64,000 nt of DNA. It comes from Flavobacterium psychrotrophum. GTDB taxonomy: Bacteria > Bacteroidota > Bacteroidia > Flavobacteriales > Flavobacteriaceae. Below are positions 16,312 through 25,446 of the stretch, piece after piece. Each line of letters starts with the position of its first letter. Within the stretch, counting starts at the first letter, position 1. Location of the stretch: contig NZ_CP031557.1 in the NCBI RefSeq assembly GCF_003403075.1, positions 806,001 through 870,000 of the forward strand. The letters are read 5' to 3'. The translations under genes were made by a program, and so were the position numbers. The notes beneath the pieces are model-generated. The model searched no databases. It saw nothing but the letters and a program-made list of their open reading frames with translations, and was not told the DNA's origin.

Positions 16312-17145
16312 TTGGCAGGAGCTTTAAAAAAATCAGATATCGAAATTTTGTTGTCGACCATGAACAGGACGAACCTTGATTTTTTAGTGCCAATGTTCCC
16401 CTTTGCGCATTTTTCAGATTTTAACATCCTGATCGTTAACCAAACTACCGAAGAGAATACACTTACATCGGCCTACCCAAGCGTACGTGTTATAAACTCG
16501 TTTGAACGCGGGCTTAGCCGTAGCCGTAACCTATTGGTTAAAAATGCATCAAAAAAGATAGGTTATATTACTGATGATGACCTTGTTTTTTTAGAAGGTT
16601 TTGACCAAAAAATAGTAAAAGGCTGTAACCATTACCCCAAAAGCGCTGCGGTAAAGTTTGTAACAGTTAACTTTGAGGGTATACCTTTCAGAAAATATCC
16701 CAATACACCTGTGCAGAATCTAAATGCTTTATGGCGCTTAAACAGTACATCGTGGGAAATAGCATTAAACATAGATATTGTAAGGCACTCTAACGTGCAA
16801 TTTGACACGCGTTTTGGACTTGGCAGTACTTTTCCGTTAGGAGAGGAGCCTGTGCTTTTAAACAAACTGCATGATGCAGGCCATACTATAAGCCATTATC
16901 CTGAAACGATAGTTTCGCATAAAACCATTAAAGACAGCGATCTTATTACCCTTCAGGAAAACTATCGCATACGCGGGGCATACCTGGCACAGATATTTAA
17001 ACACAAATTTCTCATTTGGCTTGGGGTACAGCTGGCATACGATTTAAAGTCGGGCAAGGTAAAACCATGGCGGGTATTTAGCTGCATACAATATGCCTTT
17101 AAAGGCAAAAATCAACTAAAAATAACACATGAAGACAACGCTTAG
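16312..17145 (+). CDS. Family 2-like glycosyltransferase with TTG start
   Basis: The 277-residue protein carries a GT-A-type core: EILLSTMNRTN at the N-terminus, then GLSRSRNLLVKNA and the donor-metal motif ITDDDLVF (near residue 87), with GEEPVLLNKL later. Starting at the first ATG (16360) would remove the first beta-strand of the domain. The TTG at 16312 is therefore the better start and is used here. The predicted role is sugar transfer in surface-glycan assembly. It overlaps the downstream FdtA-like gene by 17 bases, so the two form a small plus-strand operon between minus-strand glycan genes. Confidence 0.78.
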   Translation: MAGALKKSDIEILLSTMNRTNLDFLVPMFPFAHFSDFNILIVNQTTEENTLTSAYPSVRVINSFERGLSRSRNLLVKNASKKIGYITDDDLVFLEGFDQKIVKGCNHYPKSAAVKFVTVNFEGIPFRKYPNTPVQNLNALWRLNSTSWEIALNIDIVRHSNVQFDTRFGLGSTFPLGEEPVLLNKLHDAGHTISHYPETIVSHKTIKDSDLITLQENYRIRGAYLAQIFKHKFLIWLGVQLAYDLKSGKVKPWRVFSCIQYAFKGKNQLKITHEDNA

Positions 17146-17542
17146 CGATATACAATACATAAACTTTCCGGTAGTTAAAGATTCAAGGGGTAATCTTTCT
17201 TTCATAGAGGAGGGTATAATACCTTACGCTTTTAAAAGGATTTATTATTTGTTTGACGTTCCCGGAGGTGCAGAAAGGGGAGGGCACTCTCATATTGCCC
17301 AACATGAAATACTTATAGCCCTAAGCGGTAGCTTTGATGTGATTCTTGATGATGGAACCAATAAAGAAGCATACACGCTTAATCATCCTGCAAAAGGGCT
17401 GCATATAGTAGACGGTATATGGCGCGAACTAAAAAACTTTTCATCGGGGGCTGTATGCCTGGTTATTGCACAGGATGTGTTTGATGAAGCAGATTACATA
17501 CGCGAATATGATGAGTTTGTTGCGCTTAAAAAAGAAAACTAA
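17129..17542 (+). CDS. FdtA/WxcM-like cupin (dTDP-sugar 3,4-ketoisomerase type)
   Basis: The 137-residue single cupin domain shows PVVKDSRGNLSFIE near the start, the metal/active-site type motif GGHSHIAQHE, and SGSFDVILDDG. The DSRG and SGSFD signatures define the WxcM/FdtA group. Known members isomerise dTDP-4-keto-6-deoxyglucose to the 3-keto sugar for amino-deoxy sugar synthesis. In place of the common HAH the motif here reads HSH. No rmlA or rmlB homologue and no partner aminotransferase is in the window, so the substrate must be made elsewhere. It ends tail to tail with the glycosyltransferase on the minus strand (4-base overlap). Confidence 0.8.
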   Translation: MKTTLSDIQYINFPVVKDSRGNLSFIEEGIIPYAFKRIYYLFDVPGGAERGGHSHIAQHEILIALSGSFDVILDDGTNKEAYTLNHPAKGLHIVDGIWRELKNFSSGAVCLVIAQDVFDEADYIREYDEFVALKKEN

Positions 17543-18474
17543 TTATATACAGAAAAAGCAATACCCTTGCGGTGTAGCCAGTGCTTTACAAATAACATAC
17601 TGCGCAGTACAAATGGGGGAAGCATAAAAAGAAACTTTGTTTTATAATGTATGGCAGAAGCATCTGAGGCTCTATAGAGTTTGCCTGCATTTATAAGATC
17701 TCCCTCTATCCTGTATTTTAACGCATATTCTATACGGTAAATGTCAATAAAAGCCTTAAGGCTCTTGTTATTTTTTTCCTCTTCAGTAAATTGGGTAAAG
17801 TCCATTATTTTACGGTACTTCATTTTTTCTCTTGACAAGCTTTCGGGTATGTCAAAATTATAGACCATAGTATACTGGTTAGTAATTGCTACAGGATAGT
17901 TATTCGTTATTTTAATCCACAGTTCTGTGTCTTCAAAATGCGTCACATTTTCATTAAACATTCCTGTTTTAGAAAAAACGTGTTTTGGTACAGCCACATC
18001 CGAAGTTACCGCCACACGGTTGATGAGGCTGGAATAAAAGGCATCTTTTATTATGCCGGAATAGTTATCGTCAATTCCCTGAAAAAAAGGCTTTTTAAGC
18101 ATGCCTTTTCCTATGCGTATCATGTATCTGGCAGTAAGCATACCCACGGCTGGGTTATCTATGTATAATTTATAGAGCGTTTCAAGGTGTTGAGGTTCCC
18201 AGTAGTCATCTGCGTCCAGAAACGCGATTATTTCGCCGCGGGCTATTTCAATACCGGTGTTGCGTGCAACAGAAACACCGCTGTTATTTATGCGCTTATA
18301 AACAATGCGGGGGTCAGTATGGCTTTTAACAATTGCCGGGCCGTTATCTGTAGATCCGTCATCTGTTACAATAATTTCAAAATCTGTAAATGTTTGAGAT
18401 AGCGCACTGTTTAAGGTATCAGCAATAAACGCTTCCTTATTGTATAAAGGAATTATAATTGAAAATATAGGCAT
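17539..18474 (-). CDS. Family 2 glycosyltransferase
   Basis: The 311-residue GT-A enzyme starts with PIFSIIIPLYNKEAFI. It carries the nucleotide-binding DDGSTDN (about residues 38-44) and the metal motif FLDADDYW (near residue 88), plus VSVARNTGI. These are textbook GT2 motifs, and a role in surface-glycan assembly is inferred from context. It is the last gene of a minus-strand run (ftsE, GT-C-like protein, GT2, methyltransferase, this gene), beginning one base after the stop of the methyltransferase gene. Confidence 0.88.
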   Translation of the reverse strand: MPIFSIIIPLYNKEAFIADTLNSALSQTFTDFEIIVTDDGSTDNGPAIVKSHTDPRIVYKRINNSGVSVARNTGIEIARGEIIAFLDADDYWEPQHLETLYKLYIDNPAVGMLTARYMIRIGKGMLKKPFFQGIDDNYSGIIKDAFYSSLINRVAVTSDVAVPKHVFSKTGMFNENVTHFEDTELWIKITNNYPVAITNQYTMVYNFDIPESLSREKMKYRKIMDFTQFTEEEKNNKSLKAFIDIYRIEYALKYRIEGDLINAGKLYRASDASAIHYKTKFLFMLPPFVLRSMLFVKHWLHRKGIAFSVYN

Positions 18475-18475
18475 G

Positions 18476-19207
18476 CTATTGCTTGCTAAGTATCAATACG
18501 GTTTCATCTGCGCTTAGCCCAGCGTATAAATCTTCTTTAAACGTATTTACTGCTACCGTAAACCCCGCGTTCTCAAGCCTTTGTTTAAGTCCTTCAACAG
18601 AATATATCCTTACATGGTCATCCTGCCCAAAATGTATTTCACGTTCTGCAGGCTCAGTAATAGTAAAATCTTCATAAATGTCGCCTTTCTTGTAGGGCGT
18701 TTGTATGAGTGCTGTGCCACCCGGCTTTAAAACCCGGTATAGTTCTGCCATAGCTTTGCTATCTTGTTCTATATGTTCTAATATATGGTAACAGGTTATA
18801 AAGTCTACGCTACTGTCGGCAAGGTTTATATTAGTTATATCAAAACGATGCCTGGCAATAAAATTATCAGAAAGATCTGTACTCAGGTAGTTAATGTCAT
18901 TTCTTTTCAGGAGCCTTCTTGCAAGGCAGCGCGAAGGAGAGAAATCAAGCATCGATATTCCTGGCTTCAGGTATTGCTGTTCCAGCTGCCACAGCCTCCT
19001 GTCTCGCGAAAGGCTGCCACAATTGGGACATAACAAATCATTGCCGGGTAATGATATAAAGGTGCTGAGCTTTTTATTGCAAACGGTACACTGATGCTTA
19101 TTACCTTTATAAATAACAGAATAAATGCCCCTAAAGACTTCTTCATTTTTTATAAGCCAGTTACGGCTTACTATTTTAGATAATAACTTTTTACCAGTGC
19201 TGTACAT
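18476..19207 (-). CDS. SAM-dependent methyltransferase with N-terminal zinc ribbon
   Basis: The 243-residue protein has four cysteines in a CxxC-16-CxxC arrangement (residues 40, 43, 60, 63), a likely zinc ribbon. A class I methyltransferase domain of the Methyltransf_11 type follows. The SAM-fold motifs are MLDFSPSRCL, then NLADSSVDFITCYHILEHIEQD and ELYRVLKPGG. Proteins of this shape are common in capsule and LPS loci, but the substrate is unknown. The gap to the upstream GT2 is 5 bases and to the downstream GT2 one base, so it is a co-expressed member of the minus-strand glycan operon. Confidence 0.8.
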   Translation of the reverse strand: MYSTGKKLLSKIVSRNWLIKNEEVFRGIYSVIYKGNKHQCTVCNKKLSTFISLPGNDLLCPNCGSLSRDRRLWQLEQQYLKPGISMLDFSPSRCLARRLLKRNDINYLSTDLSDNFIARHRFDITNINLADSSVDFITCYHILEHIEQDSKAMAELYRVLKPGGTALIQTPYKKGDIYEDFTITEPAEREIHFGQDDHVRIYSVEGLKQRLENAGFTVAVNTFKEDLYAGLSADETVLILSKQ

Positions 19208-19212
19208 TTATG

Positions 19213-20100
19213 TTATTTTAATGAACAAAGATATCCTAATCTGTATAAATCAAAAATAAAAAGAGACGGATTAGGTCTTAAAAAATAGTTACGCAGTGCT
19301 TTTGCCGTTACTTTATGCCAAACACGGGCTAACGGAAGCAATCCTGTTTTTTTGATGGTGTTATAATAACCTGAAATTTTTAAATACTCCGGGCTTATTA
19401 GATTATTGTTAATGAGGTATTGCAGGCCAATTACGGCTTCTTCAGATTTTTGAAGAAAAATCTCACTGCTTTCCAGCCCCAAATGATACACCGGATTACC
19501 TATATGTTCTATTGTAATATTATGTTGCTTGAGGTTATATGAAAATAAAGTGTCTTCATGCCTCAAGTTAGGTATGGTTTCATTAAACCGTACTGTTTCA
19601 AATATTTGTTTATGGATGCAGAAGTTAAGGGTAAGAAGGCTCAGGTAAGGATTTTCCTTTCGGCTGTCTACCTGTAAAGCTTCACGTGCATTACCATAAT
19701 GCCACCTTAAAATCTGGCTTTGGGCAGGTTTTTCCGGCTGGTAGCGTATGCCGCCATAAACTACTTTAATGTTGTTGGTAAGAAATGGCAGATATTTTTG
19801 TATCAGCATACCGTCTACCGGCAGCACGTCGGCATCCAGAAAAAGCATCCAGTTGTATTGTGCTTTCTGCCCTAGTAAATTGCGTATGGCACTACGGCCA
19901 ATGTTTGCCGGCAATACCTCATAGTGGCAATAATCAAGGTCGTTTATCGGGTCGTTTTGTGTTATAAATGCTGTGTTTTTTGACGCATCGTCTAAAACAA
20001 TAATTTCATAAATAATGCCACAAGCATCGCATTGTGCCTTTACATTTTCTACTAATGGCAGTACATTGTAGTTATATACAGGTATTAGTACAGAGATCAT
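19213..20100 (-). CDS. Family 2 glycosyltransferase
   Basis: The 295-residue GT-A enzyme shows ISVLIPVYNYN, the acidic pair LDDASKN (near residue 36) and the donor-metal motif MLFLDADVLPV (near residue 95). The later HEDTLFSYNLK fits the catalytic-base region of GT2 enzymes. Its start overlaps the end of the GT-C-like membrane gene by 4 bases (ATGA). The acceptor is unknown, and its role in the glycan locus is inferred from context. Confidence 0.86.
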   Translation of the reverse strand: MISVLIPVYNYNVLPLVENVKAQCDACGIIYEIIVLDDASKNTAFITQNDPINDLDYCHYEVLPANIGRSAIRNLLGQKAQYNWMLFLDADVLPVDGMLIQKYLPFLTNNIKVVYGGIRYQPEKPAQSQILRWHYGNAREALQVDSRKENPYLSLLTLNFCIHKQIFETVRFNETIPNLRHEDTLFSYNLKQHNITIEHIGNPVYHLGLESSEIFLQKSEEAVIGLQYLINNNLISPEYLKISGYYNTIKKTGLLPLARVWHKVTAKALRNYFLRPNPSLFIFDLYRLGYLCSLK

Positions 20101-21437
20101 GGCTGAGGTGTGTTTAGAAGGTTTTTTCCGGGAAAATATTTTCTCAGGTATTTATCTGCGGTAATAAGCACAGATATAACTATCGTTACCTCAAAAGGAA
20201 AAGAATAGCGTGCATTAGTACCAAACGCCACTAACGCCTGTGCTATTGATGCTGCCCATACAATGGCATAAATAACAACCTGAGCGCTAACAACTCGTGT
20301 TCTAAAAAACCGAAAAAGGTAAACGGGAGTAAAAAGAATGAATATTATTTTACTAAAAATAATAACGCCTCCCTTTGTAAGAAACCAGAGTGCAAGCAGT
20401 GGTTTCCTGGCTATGGGTATTGCAAAATCTTCGTAGTTCCAGTAAATGTCAGACCCCCAAAAGCTCAGCCAGGATATTGCAACTTGTTTTAAATAACCTG
20501 TAGTATTCTGGCTTATGGCTGCTTTACCATATTTTCCTAAAAGTGTATAGAGTTCAATATCGTTTAACCCTGTTGCTTTTTTTAAGTCGGCTTTAGCAAA
20601 CCATATTGTCATGGCAACATCCTGGTTGTTTTTTATTGCCAGTTCTCTATGGTGGGCATAAATATTGCCTATAGTGCGGTACTCATCCGGAACGTTTTCT
20701 GCAAAACTTACGCATATCTGCGCTATGTTAAGGCCGTAATATGTGGTAGAGGTAAACTGCCCCGTATTAACGTTATTTACATAACACCAGCCAAAGAATG
20801 AGATACACGGAAGGATAAGTATAATTATTACAGGGCTGATAATACGTTTAAAAGATGCCGATTGTAGAAAGTAAAGCCCGTAAATTATAAAAGGGATATA
20901 AAAATAAAATGGCTTTATAAAAGTAAGGTAACCCAGCAGAAAGCTAATTAAAAATACCAGTCCAAAACCTTTATAACCATTTATAAAAAGGGCCAAAATT
21001 TTATATAGTGCCACGGTAATAAAAAACAGCGTAAGAGATTCTGTCAATATATTAATTTCATAGAAAATAATATTTAGCAGGTTACCTAAAGCTATGGAAA
21101 TATAAACCGCAGTGTTTTTTCTAAAGCCGGTAATTAGCAGTGTTTTGTAAATGTAAATACACGTAATAAGCCCCAGTATAATTTGTAAAAATACAGCGAT
21201 AGAAAGATTATTGTCGCAAAGGCTTAGTAACAAAGGATAGCCCGGAGTACGTTCGCCGGTATATCCGCTAATGTTACCGCCCGATATAAGTGTTGCAAGT
21301 TCTATGTATCCCCCGGAATCCGGGAATATTGTAACGTGTTGATATATAATAACTATCAAGAGCCTAAAGAACAACCCCGTAATAAGTAAAGCAGTAATGG
21401 GCTTAGATATAATTGCGTCGTGTAATTTTTTAAGCAT
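20097..21437 (-). CDS. Polytopic membrane protein, GT-C glycosyltransferase-like
   Basis: The 446-residue protein has about 11-12 membrane helices. An acidic motif, FPDSGGY (about residues 38-44), lies in the first external loop, followed by GERTPGYPLLLSL. This arrangement is the signature of ArnT/PMT-type GT-C enzymes, which use polyprenyl-linked sugars on the periplasmic side. I cannot name the sugar or acceptor. It lies 28 bases downstream of ftsE and overlaps the next GT2 gene by 4 bases. Confidence 0.7.
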   Translation of the reverse strand: MLKKLHDAIISKPITALLITGLFFRLLIVIIYQHVTIFPDSGGYIELATLISGGNISGYTGERTPGYPLLLSLCDNNLSIAVFLQIILGLITCIYIYKTLLITGFRKNTAVYISIALGNLLNIIFYEINILTESLTLFFITVALYKILALFINGYKGFGLVFLISFLLGYLTFIKPFYFYIPFIIYGLYFLQSASFKRIISPVIIILILPCISFFGWCYVNNVNTGQFTSTTYYGLNIAQICVSFAENVPDEYRTIGNIYAHHRELAIKNNQDVAMTIWFAKADLKKATGLNDIELYTLLGKYGKAAISQNTTGYLKQVAISWLSFWGSDIYWNYEDFAIPIARKPLLALWFLTKGGVIIFSKIIFILFTPVYLFRFFRTRVVSAQVVIYAIVWAASIAQALVAFGTNARYSFPFEVTIVISVLITADKYLRKYFPGKNLLNTPQP

Positions 21438-21465
21438 TTAAGAGGAGGTTAGTAGTTGAGAAGTG

Positions 21466-22149
21466 TTACACCGTTTTTTGTACTACTTCAAACAGGGTAC
21501 CTTCATCACACTTAAGTGTTTTTGCCGGGAATTTCATTATAAGGGCATAATCATGCGTAGCCATAATAATGGTCTTACCATTTTGGTTAATCTCCCTTAA
21601 TAACTGCATAACCTCTACACTCGTCTGCGGATCAAGGTTACCTGTAGGCTCATCGGCAAGGATAACTTCCGGGTCGTTTAGCAAAGCACGGGCCACGGCT
21701 ATACGCTGTTGCTCACCGCCTGATAACTGGTGAGGCATTTTTGTAAGCGCGCTTTTCATGCCTACTTTGTCCAGTACTTCGTTAATCTTAATGTTCATTT
21801 CTGTCTTTTCCTTCCAGCCTGTGGCTTTCAGTACAAACAACAGGTTTTCGTGCACATTACGATCGGGTAGCAGTTTAAAATCCTGAAAAACAATGCCTAT
21901 TTTTCTCCTAAGGTAAGGGATGTCGCGGTCGCGAAGCCTTGCCAGGTCATAATCTACAAAAGTGCCTTCGCCCCTGCGTAGCTTAAGGTCGCCATAAAGG
22001 GTTTTCATCAGGCTGCTCTTACCAGATCCTGTTTTGCCAATAATGTAAATAAACTCTCCATGATTTACATCAAGGTCAATATCAGTAAGTACAGTATTGT
22101 TTTCCTGGTATACAGTTATGTTTTTAAGCGATAGTATGGGCTGCGACAT
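21466..22149 (-). CDS. ftsE: FtsE, cell-division ABC transporter ATPase
   Basis: From the ATG at 22149 the protein has 227 residues. An upstream ATG at 22197 adds 16 residues not typical of the family. The Walker A motif GKTGSGKS is at 38-45, the signature LSGGEQQR at 142-149, and Walker B with Glu167 in ILADEPTG. The segment [13 protein letters not shown] is characteristic of FtsE. FtsE works with the membrane protein FtsX to control cell-wall hydrolysis at the division site. No ftsX is adjacent. Instead the gene heads the minus-strand glycan operon, which is an unusual arrangement. Confidence 0.88.
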   Translation of the reverse strand: MSQPILSLKNITVYQENNTVLTDIDLDVNHGEFIYIIGKTGSGKSSLMKTLYGDLKLRRGEGTFVDYDLARLRDRDIPYLRRKIGIVFQDFKLLPDRNVHENLLFVLKATGWKEKTEMNIKINEVLDKVGMKSALTKMPHQLSGGEQQRIAVARALLNDPEVILADEPTGNLDPQTSVEVMQLLREINQNGKTIIMATHDYALIMKFPAKTLKCDEGTLFEVVQKTV

Positions 22150-22420
22150 AGTGTTAGCAAAGTTTTGATGTGTAAAAGTAATAATAAACCGTGGCAATCA
22201 AAATTTATTTGCCAAATCGGGTAGGGTGTATTGGTTAATTTTGGGTTAAAATTTGCTTTAAAAGCATAACGTAAAACCATTGTAATCTATTGCTATAGCT
22301 TGATTTTAGCATATTGCGGCAGGGTGTTGAATATAAAAAACCACTATACTAAAAAGTAATGCCCTTCCGTTAGTTTATGTAAGAATTGGTATATTTGGCT
22401 TACCTAAAACAAAAACACAC

Positions 22421-25400
22421 ATGCGCAGACTAAACAGGCTAATGCTGCTTTCCGTACCTTTTGCGGGATTAAGCCTTTCGGCACAGCAATCTACAATTTA
22501 TACCCACCAGCTAAAAGATTATGATAAGGCCGTGACGCTTTATAACGATAAGCAATACCAGGCCGCACAAATTCTTTTTGAAAAGACCAAAACGGATAAT
22601 ACTGATATGGATGTGCAGGCAGACTGCGCTTTTTACATAGCTGAGTGCGCCGTAAAGCTTAACCAGAAGAATGCCGATGTGCTGATGGAAGACTTTGTAG
22701 CAGACTATCCGGTAAGTCCGCGCCAAAACCAGGCGTATGTAGATATGGCCGGGGTATATTTTGCACGTGGCAGCTACAAACAGGCGCTTGAATATTATGA
22801 TAAGGTAGACGAAAGCAACCTGGGCGAGACCGACAGGGAGCGTTACAACTTTCAGAAAGGATACAGCTATTTTACAAACGGCGATAAAAAAGAAGCCGAC
22901 AAGTACCTGCAAAAAGTAAAGGATTCTAAAAAATATGGCTCGCAGGCCAAATATTATCTTGGCTTTTTGGCTTATGAAGGTGATGACTATAAAAAAGCCA
23001 ATGCTTATTTTGAACAGGTAGAAGACAAACAGAAGTACAGCGAAAAGATGTCGTACTTTCAGGCAGATATGGCTTTTAAAGAAGGCAACTTCCAGAAGGC
23101 AATAGACCTGGGTGTGCCGCAGCTGCCTAAAAGCGATGCTAACGAAAAAAGTGAACTTTCTAAGATAATAGGGGAGAGCTACTTTAACCTCAAGCAGTAT
23201 GATAAGGCAATTCCGCATCTTAAAAACTATAGGGGCAATAAAGGCAAGTGGAACAATACCGACTTTTATCAGTTGGGCTATGCTTACTACAAGCAGGGTG
23301 ATTATGCCAATGCCATTACCGAGTTTAACAAAATTGTAGGCGGTAACGATGCCATCGCGCAAAATGCTTATTACCATCTGGGCGAAAGCTACCTTAAAAG
23401 CGGGCAGAAGCAGCAGGCGCTTAATGCGTTTAAGAATGCCAGTGAAATGACGTTTGAGCCAAAAATACAAGAGGATGCCAGCCTTAACTATGCCAAGCTA
23501 AGCTATGAGATAGGCAACCCGTACCAGAGCGTACCTCAGGTACTGAGCGATTTTATTACAGAGTATCCTTCATCGCCATTTAAGGCTGAGATACAGGGGT
23601 TGTTGATCGACTCATACATTACATCTAAAAACTATACCGAAGCACTTACGCTTTTAGAAAAAAATAAAACGCCGGAGAACCGTGTGGCCTACCAAAAGGT
23701 AACTTTTTACCGTGGTATGGAACTTTATACCGATGGTAAATATCAGGAGGCACTTGCTTTGTTTAAAAAGTCGATAGCTGAGCAGCGCGACCCGCGCATT
23801 ACGGCCCGTGCTACTTTTTGGCAGGGAGAAACCCAGTATGGCTTAGATTCGTTTAACGAGGCACTTATCAGCTTTAAGCAGTTCATTGGCTTTAGCCAGG
23901 CCAAGACCACACCGGAGTATAAGAACATCAATTATAATCTGGCGTATACATACTTCAAATTAAAGGAGTATGACCAGGCGGCTAAATACTTTGGCGATTT
24001 TGTAGCAGGTCCTAAAGATGATAAGGTGCGCATTAATGATGCTTACCTGCGCCTGGGCGACAGCCAGTTTGTATCGGGCAAGTACTGGCCTGCAATGGAA
24101 GCCTATAACAAGGCTATCGAAATGAACGGCATCGACGGCGATTATGCCTTATTCCAAAAAGCGCTGAGCTATGGTTTTGTAGCGCGTAACGAAAAAAAGA
24201 TAGAAGACCTTACCAGCTTTGTGGCTAAATACCCTAAGTCGAAATATGCAGATGATGCTTTGTATGAACTGGGTAATACCTATGTTACAGAAAAGCAGAC
24301 TGCAAATGCTATAAAAGCCTATGACAGGCTGATTGCTGAATATAAAACCAGCAGTTATGTAAGCAAAGCCCTGATGCGTGAAGCGCTGATTTATTACAAC
24401 GCTGAGCAGGATGATAAAGCATTAGCTAAGTTTAAAGAGGTAGTTGCAAAATTCCCTAATACGCCCGAAAGTGTAGAGGCAGTGCAAACAGCGCGAAGTA
24501 TTTATGTAGACAACGGCCGTACAGATGAGTATGCTGCATGGGTTAAAACACTCGACTTTGTAGATATTAGTGATGCCGACCTTGATAATACCGCTTTTGA
24601 GGCTGCCGAAAAGCAATACCTTCAGAATAATACCAAGCAGGCTATTACTGCGTTAAGTGGCTATGTGGCTAAATTCCCCAATGGTATTTCGGCACTAAAG
24701 GCTAACTTTTACCTGGCGCAATCCTATTATGCTGATGGGCTTGAGAGCAATGCCATACCACATTATGAATTTGTAATTGCCAAATCGCGCAGTGAGTTTA
24801 CAGAGCAGGCGCTGGCAAGGCTTTCGCAGATACACTTAAAGGCAAACAATTGTGCCAAGGCCACACCGGTGCTTAAGAGACTGGAAGCAGAGGCAGATTT
24901 CCCTCAAAACGTAACCTTTGCGCAAAGCAACCTGATGAAGTGTTATTATGATACTGCAGATTATGCAAATGCAGTAGTATATGCCGATAAGGTACTGGCA
25001 AACACTAAGACAGAAGACCGTGTAAAAAGCGATGCACAGATAATCGTTGCCCGTTCTGCCATTAAGTCGAATGACGAGGCTAAAGCCCGTACGGCTTATG
25101 CAAAACTGCTTACCATAGCAAACGGCGAACTTGCAGCAGAAGCATTATACTATGATGCCTACTTTAAAAACAAAGACGGCAAGTTTGAAGACAGTAATAA
25201 GGTAGTCCAGAAACTTAGTAAGGATTACAGCGGCTATAAATATTTTGGGGCAAAAGGCCTTATTGTAATGGCTAAGAATTTTTATGGGCTAAAAGACAGC
25301 TTCCAGGCTACATACATACTGGAAAGCGTTATCAAGAATTTTACCGCCTATCCGGATGTGGTGCAGGAAGCACAAACCGAGCTTAACACGATCAAAGGGC

Positions 25401-25435
25401 AGGAAGCCCAGCGCAATTCATCCATCCAGAACTAA
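22421..25435 (+). CDS. Large exported tetratricopeptide-repeat protein
   Basis: The 1004-residue protein has a Sec signal peptide (to about residue 22, ending SLSAQ). The rest is built from TPR-type helical repeats, such as AQNAYYHLGESYLKSGQK and YADDALYELGNTYVTEKQ, with proline-ended turns (FVADYPVSPR, FITEYPSSPF, FVAKYPKSK). It is probably a periplasmic or outer-membrane-associated scaffold. The next gene, 11 bases downstream, encodes a beta-barrel, so the two probably form one complex. A TATATTTG word (22390-22397), 23 bases before the ATG, resembles a Bacteroidota -7 element, but no good -33 partner is visible. Function is not known to me. Confidence 0.8.
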   Translation: MRRLNRLMLLSVPFAGLSLSAQQSTIYTHQLKDYDKAVTLYNDKQYQAAQILFEKTKTDNTDMDVQADCAFYIAECAVKLNQKNADVLMEDFVADYPVSPRQNQAYVDMAGVYFARGSYKQALEYYDKVDESNLGETDRERYNFQKGYSYFTNGDKKEADKYLQKVKDSKKYGSQAKYYLGFLAYEGDDYKKANAYFEQVEDKQKYSEKMSYFQADMAFKEGNFQKAIDLGVPQLPKSDANEKSELSKIIGESYFNLKQYDKAIPHLKNYRGNKGKWNNTDFYQLGYAYYKQGDYANAITEFNKIVGGNDAIAQNAYYHLGESYLKSGQKQQALNAFKNASEMTFEPKIQEDASLNYAKLSYEIGNPYQSVPQVLSDFITEYPSSPFKAEIQGLLIDSYITSKNYTEALTLLEKNKTPENRVAYQKVTFYRGMELYTDGKYQEALALFKKSIAEQRDPRITARATFWQGETQYGLDSFNEALISFKQFIGFSQAKTTPEYKNINYNLAYTYFKLKEYDQAAKYFGDFVAGPKDDKVRINDAYLRLGDSQFVSGKYWPAMEAYNKAIEMNGIDGDYALFQKALSYGFVARNEKKIEDLTSFVAKYPKSKYADDALYELGNTYVTEKQTANAIKAYDRLIAEYKTSSYVSKALMREALIYYNAEQDDKALAKFKEVVAKFPNTPESVEAVQTARSIYVDNGRTDEYAAWVKTLDFVDISDADLDNTAFEAAEKQYLQNNTKQAITALSGYVAKFPNGISALKANFYLAQSYYADGLESNAIPHYEFVIAKSRSEFTEQALARLSQIHLKANNCAKATPVLKRLEAEADFPQNVTFAQSNLMKCYYDTADYANAVVYADKVLANTKTEDRVKSDAQIIVARSAIKSNDEAKARTAYAKLLTIANGELAAEALYYDAYFKNKDGKFEDSNKVVQKLSKDYSGYKYFGAKGLIVMAKNFYGLKDSFQATYILESVIKNFTAYPDVVQEAQTELNTIKGQEAQRNSSIQN

Positions 25436-25446
25436 TACAGCACGCC

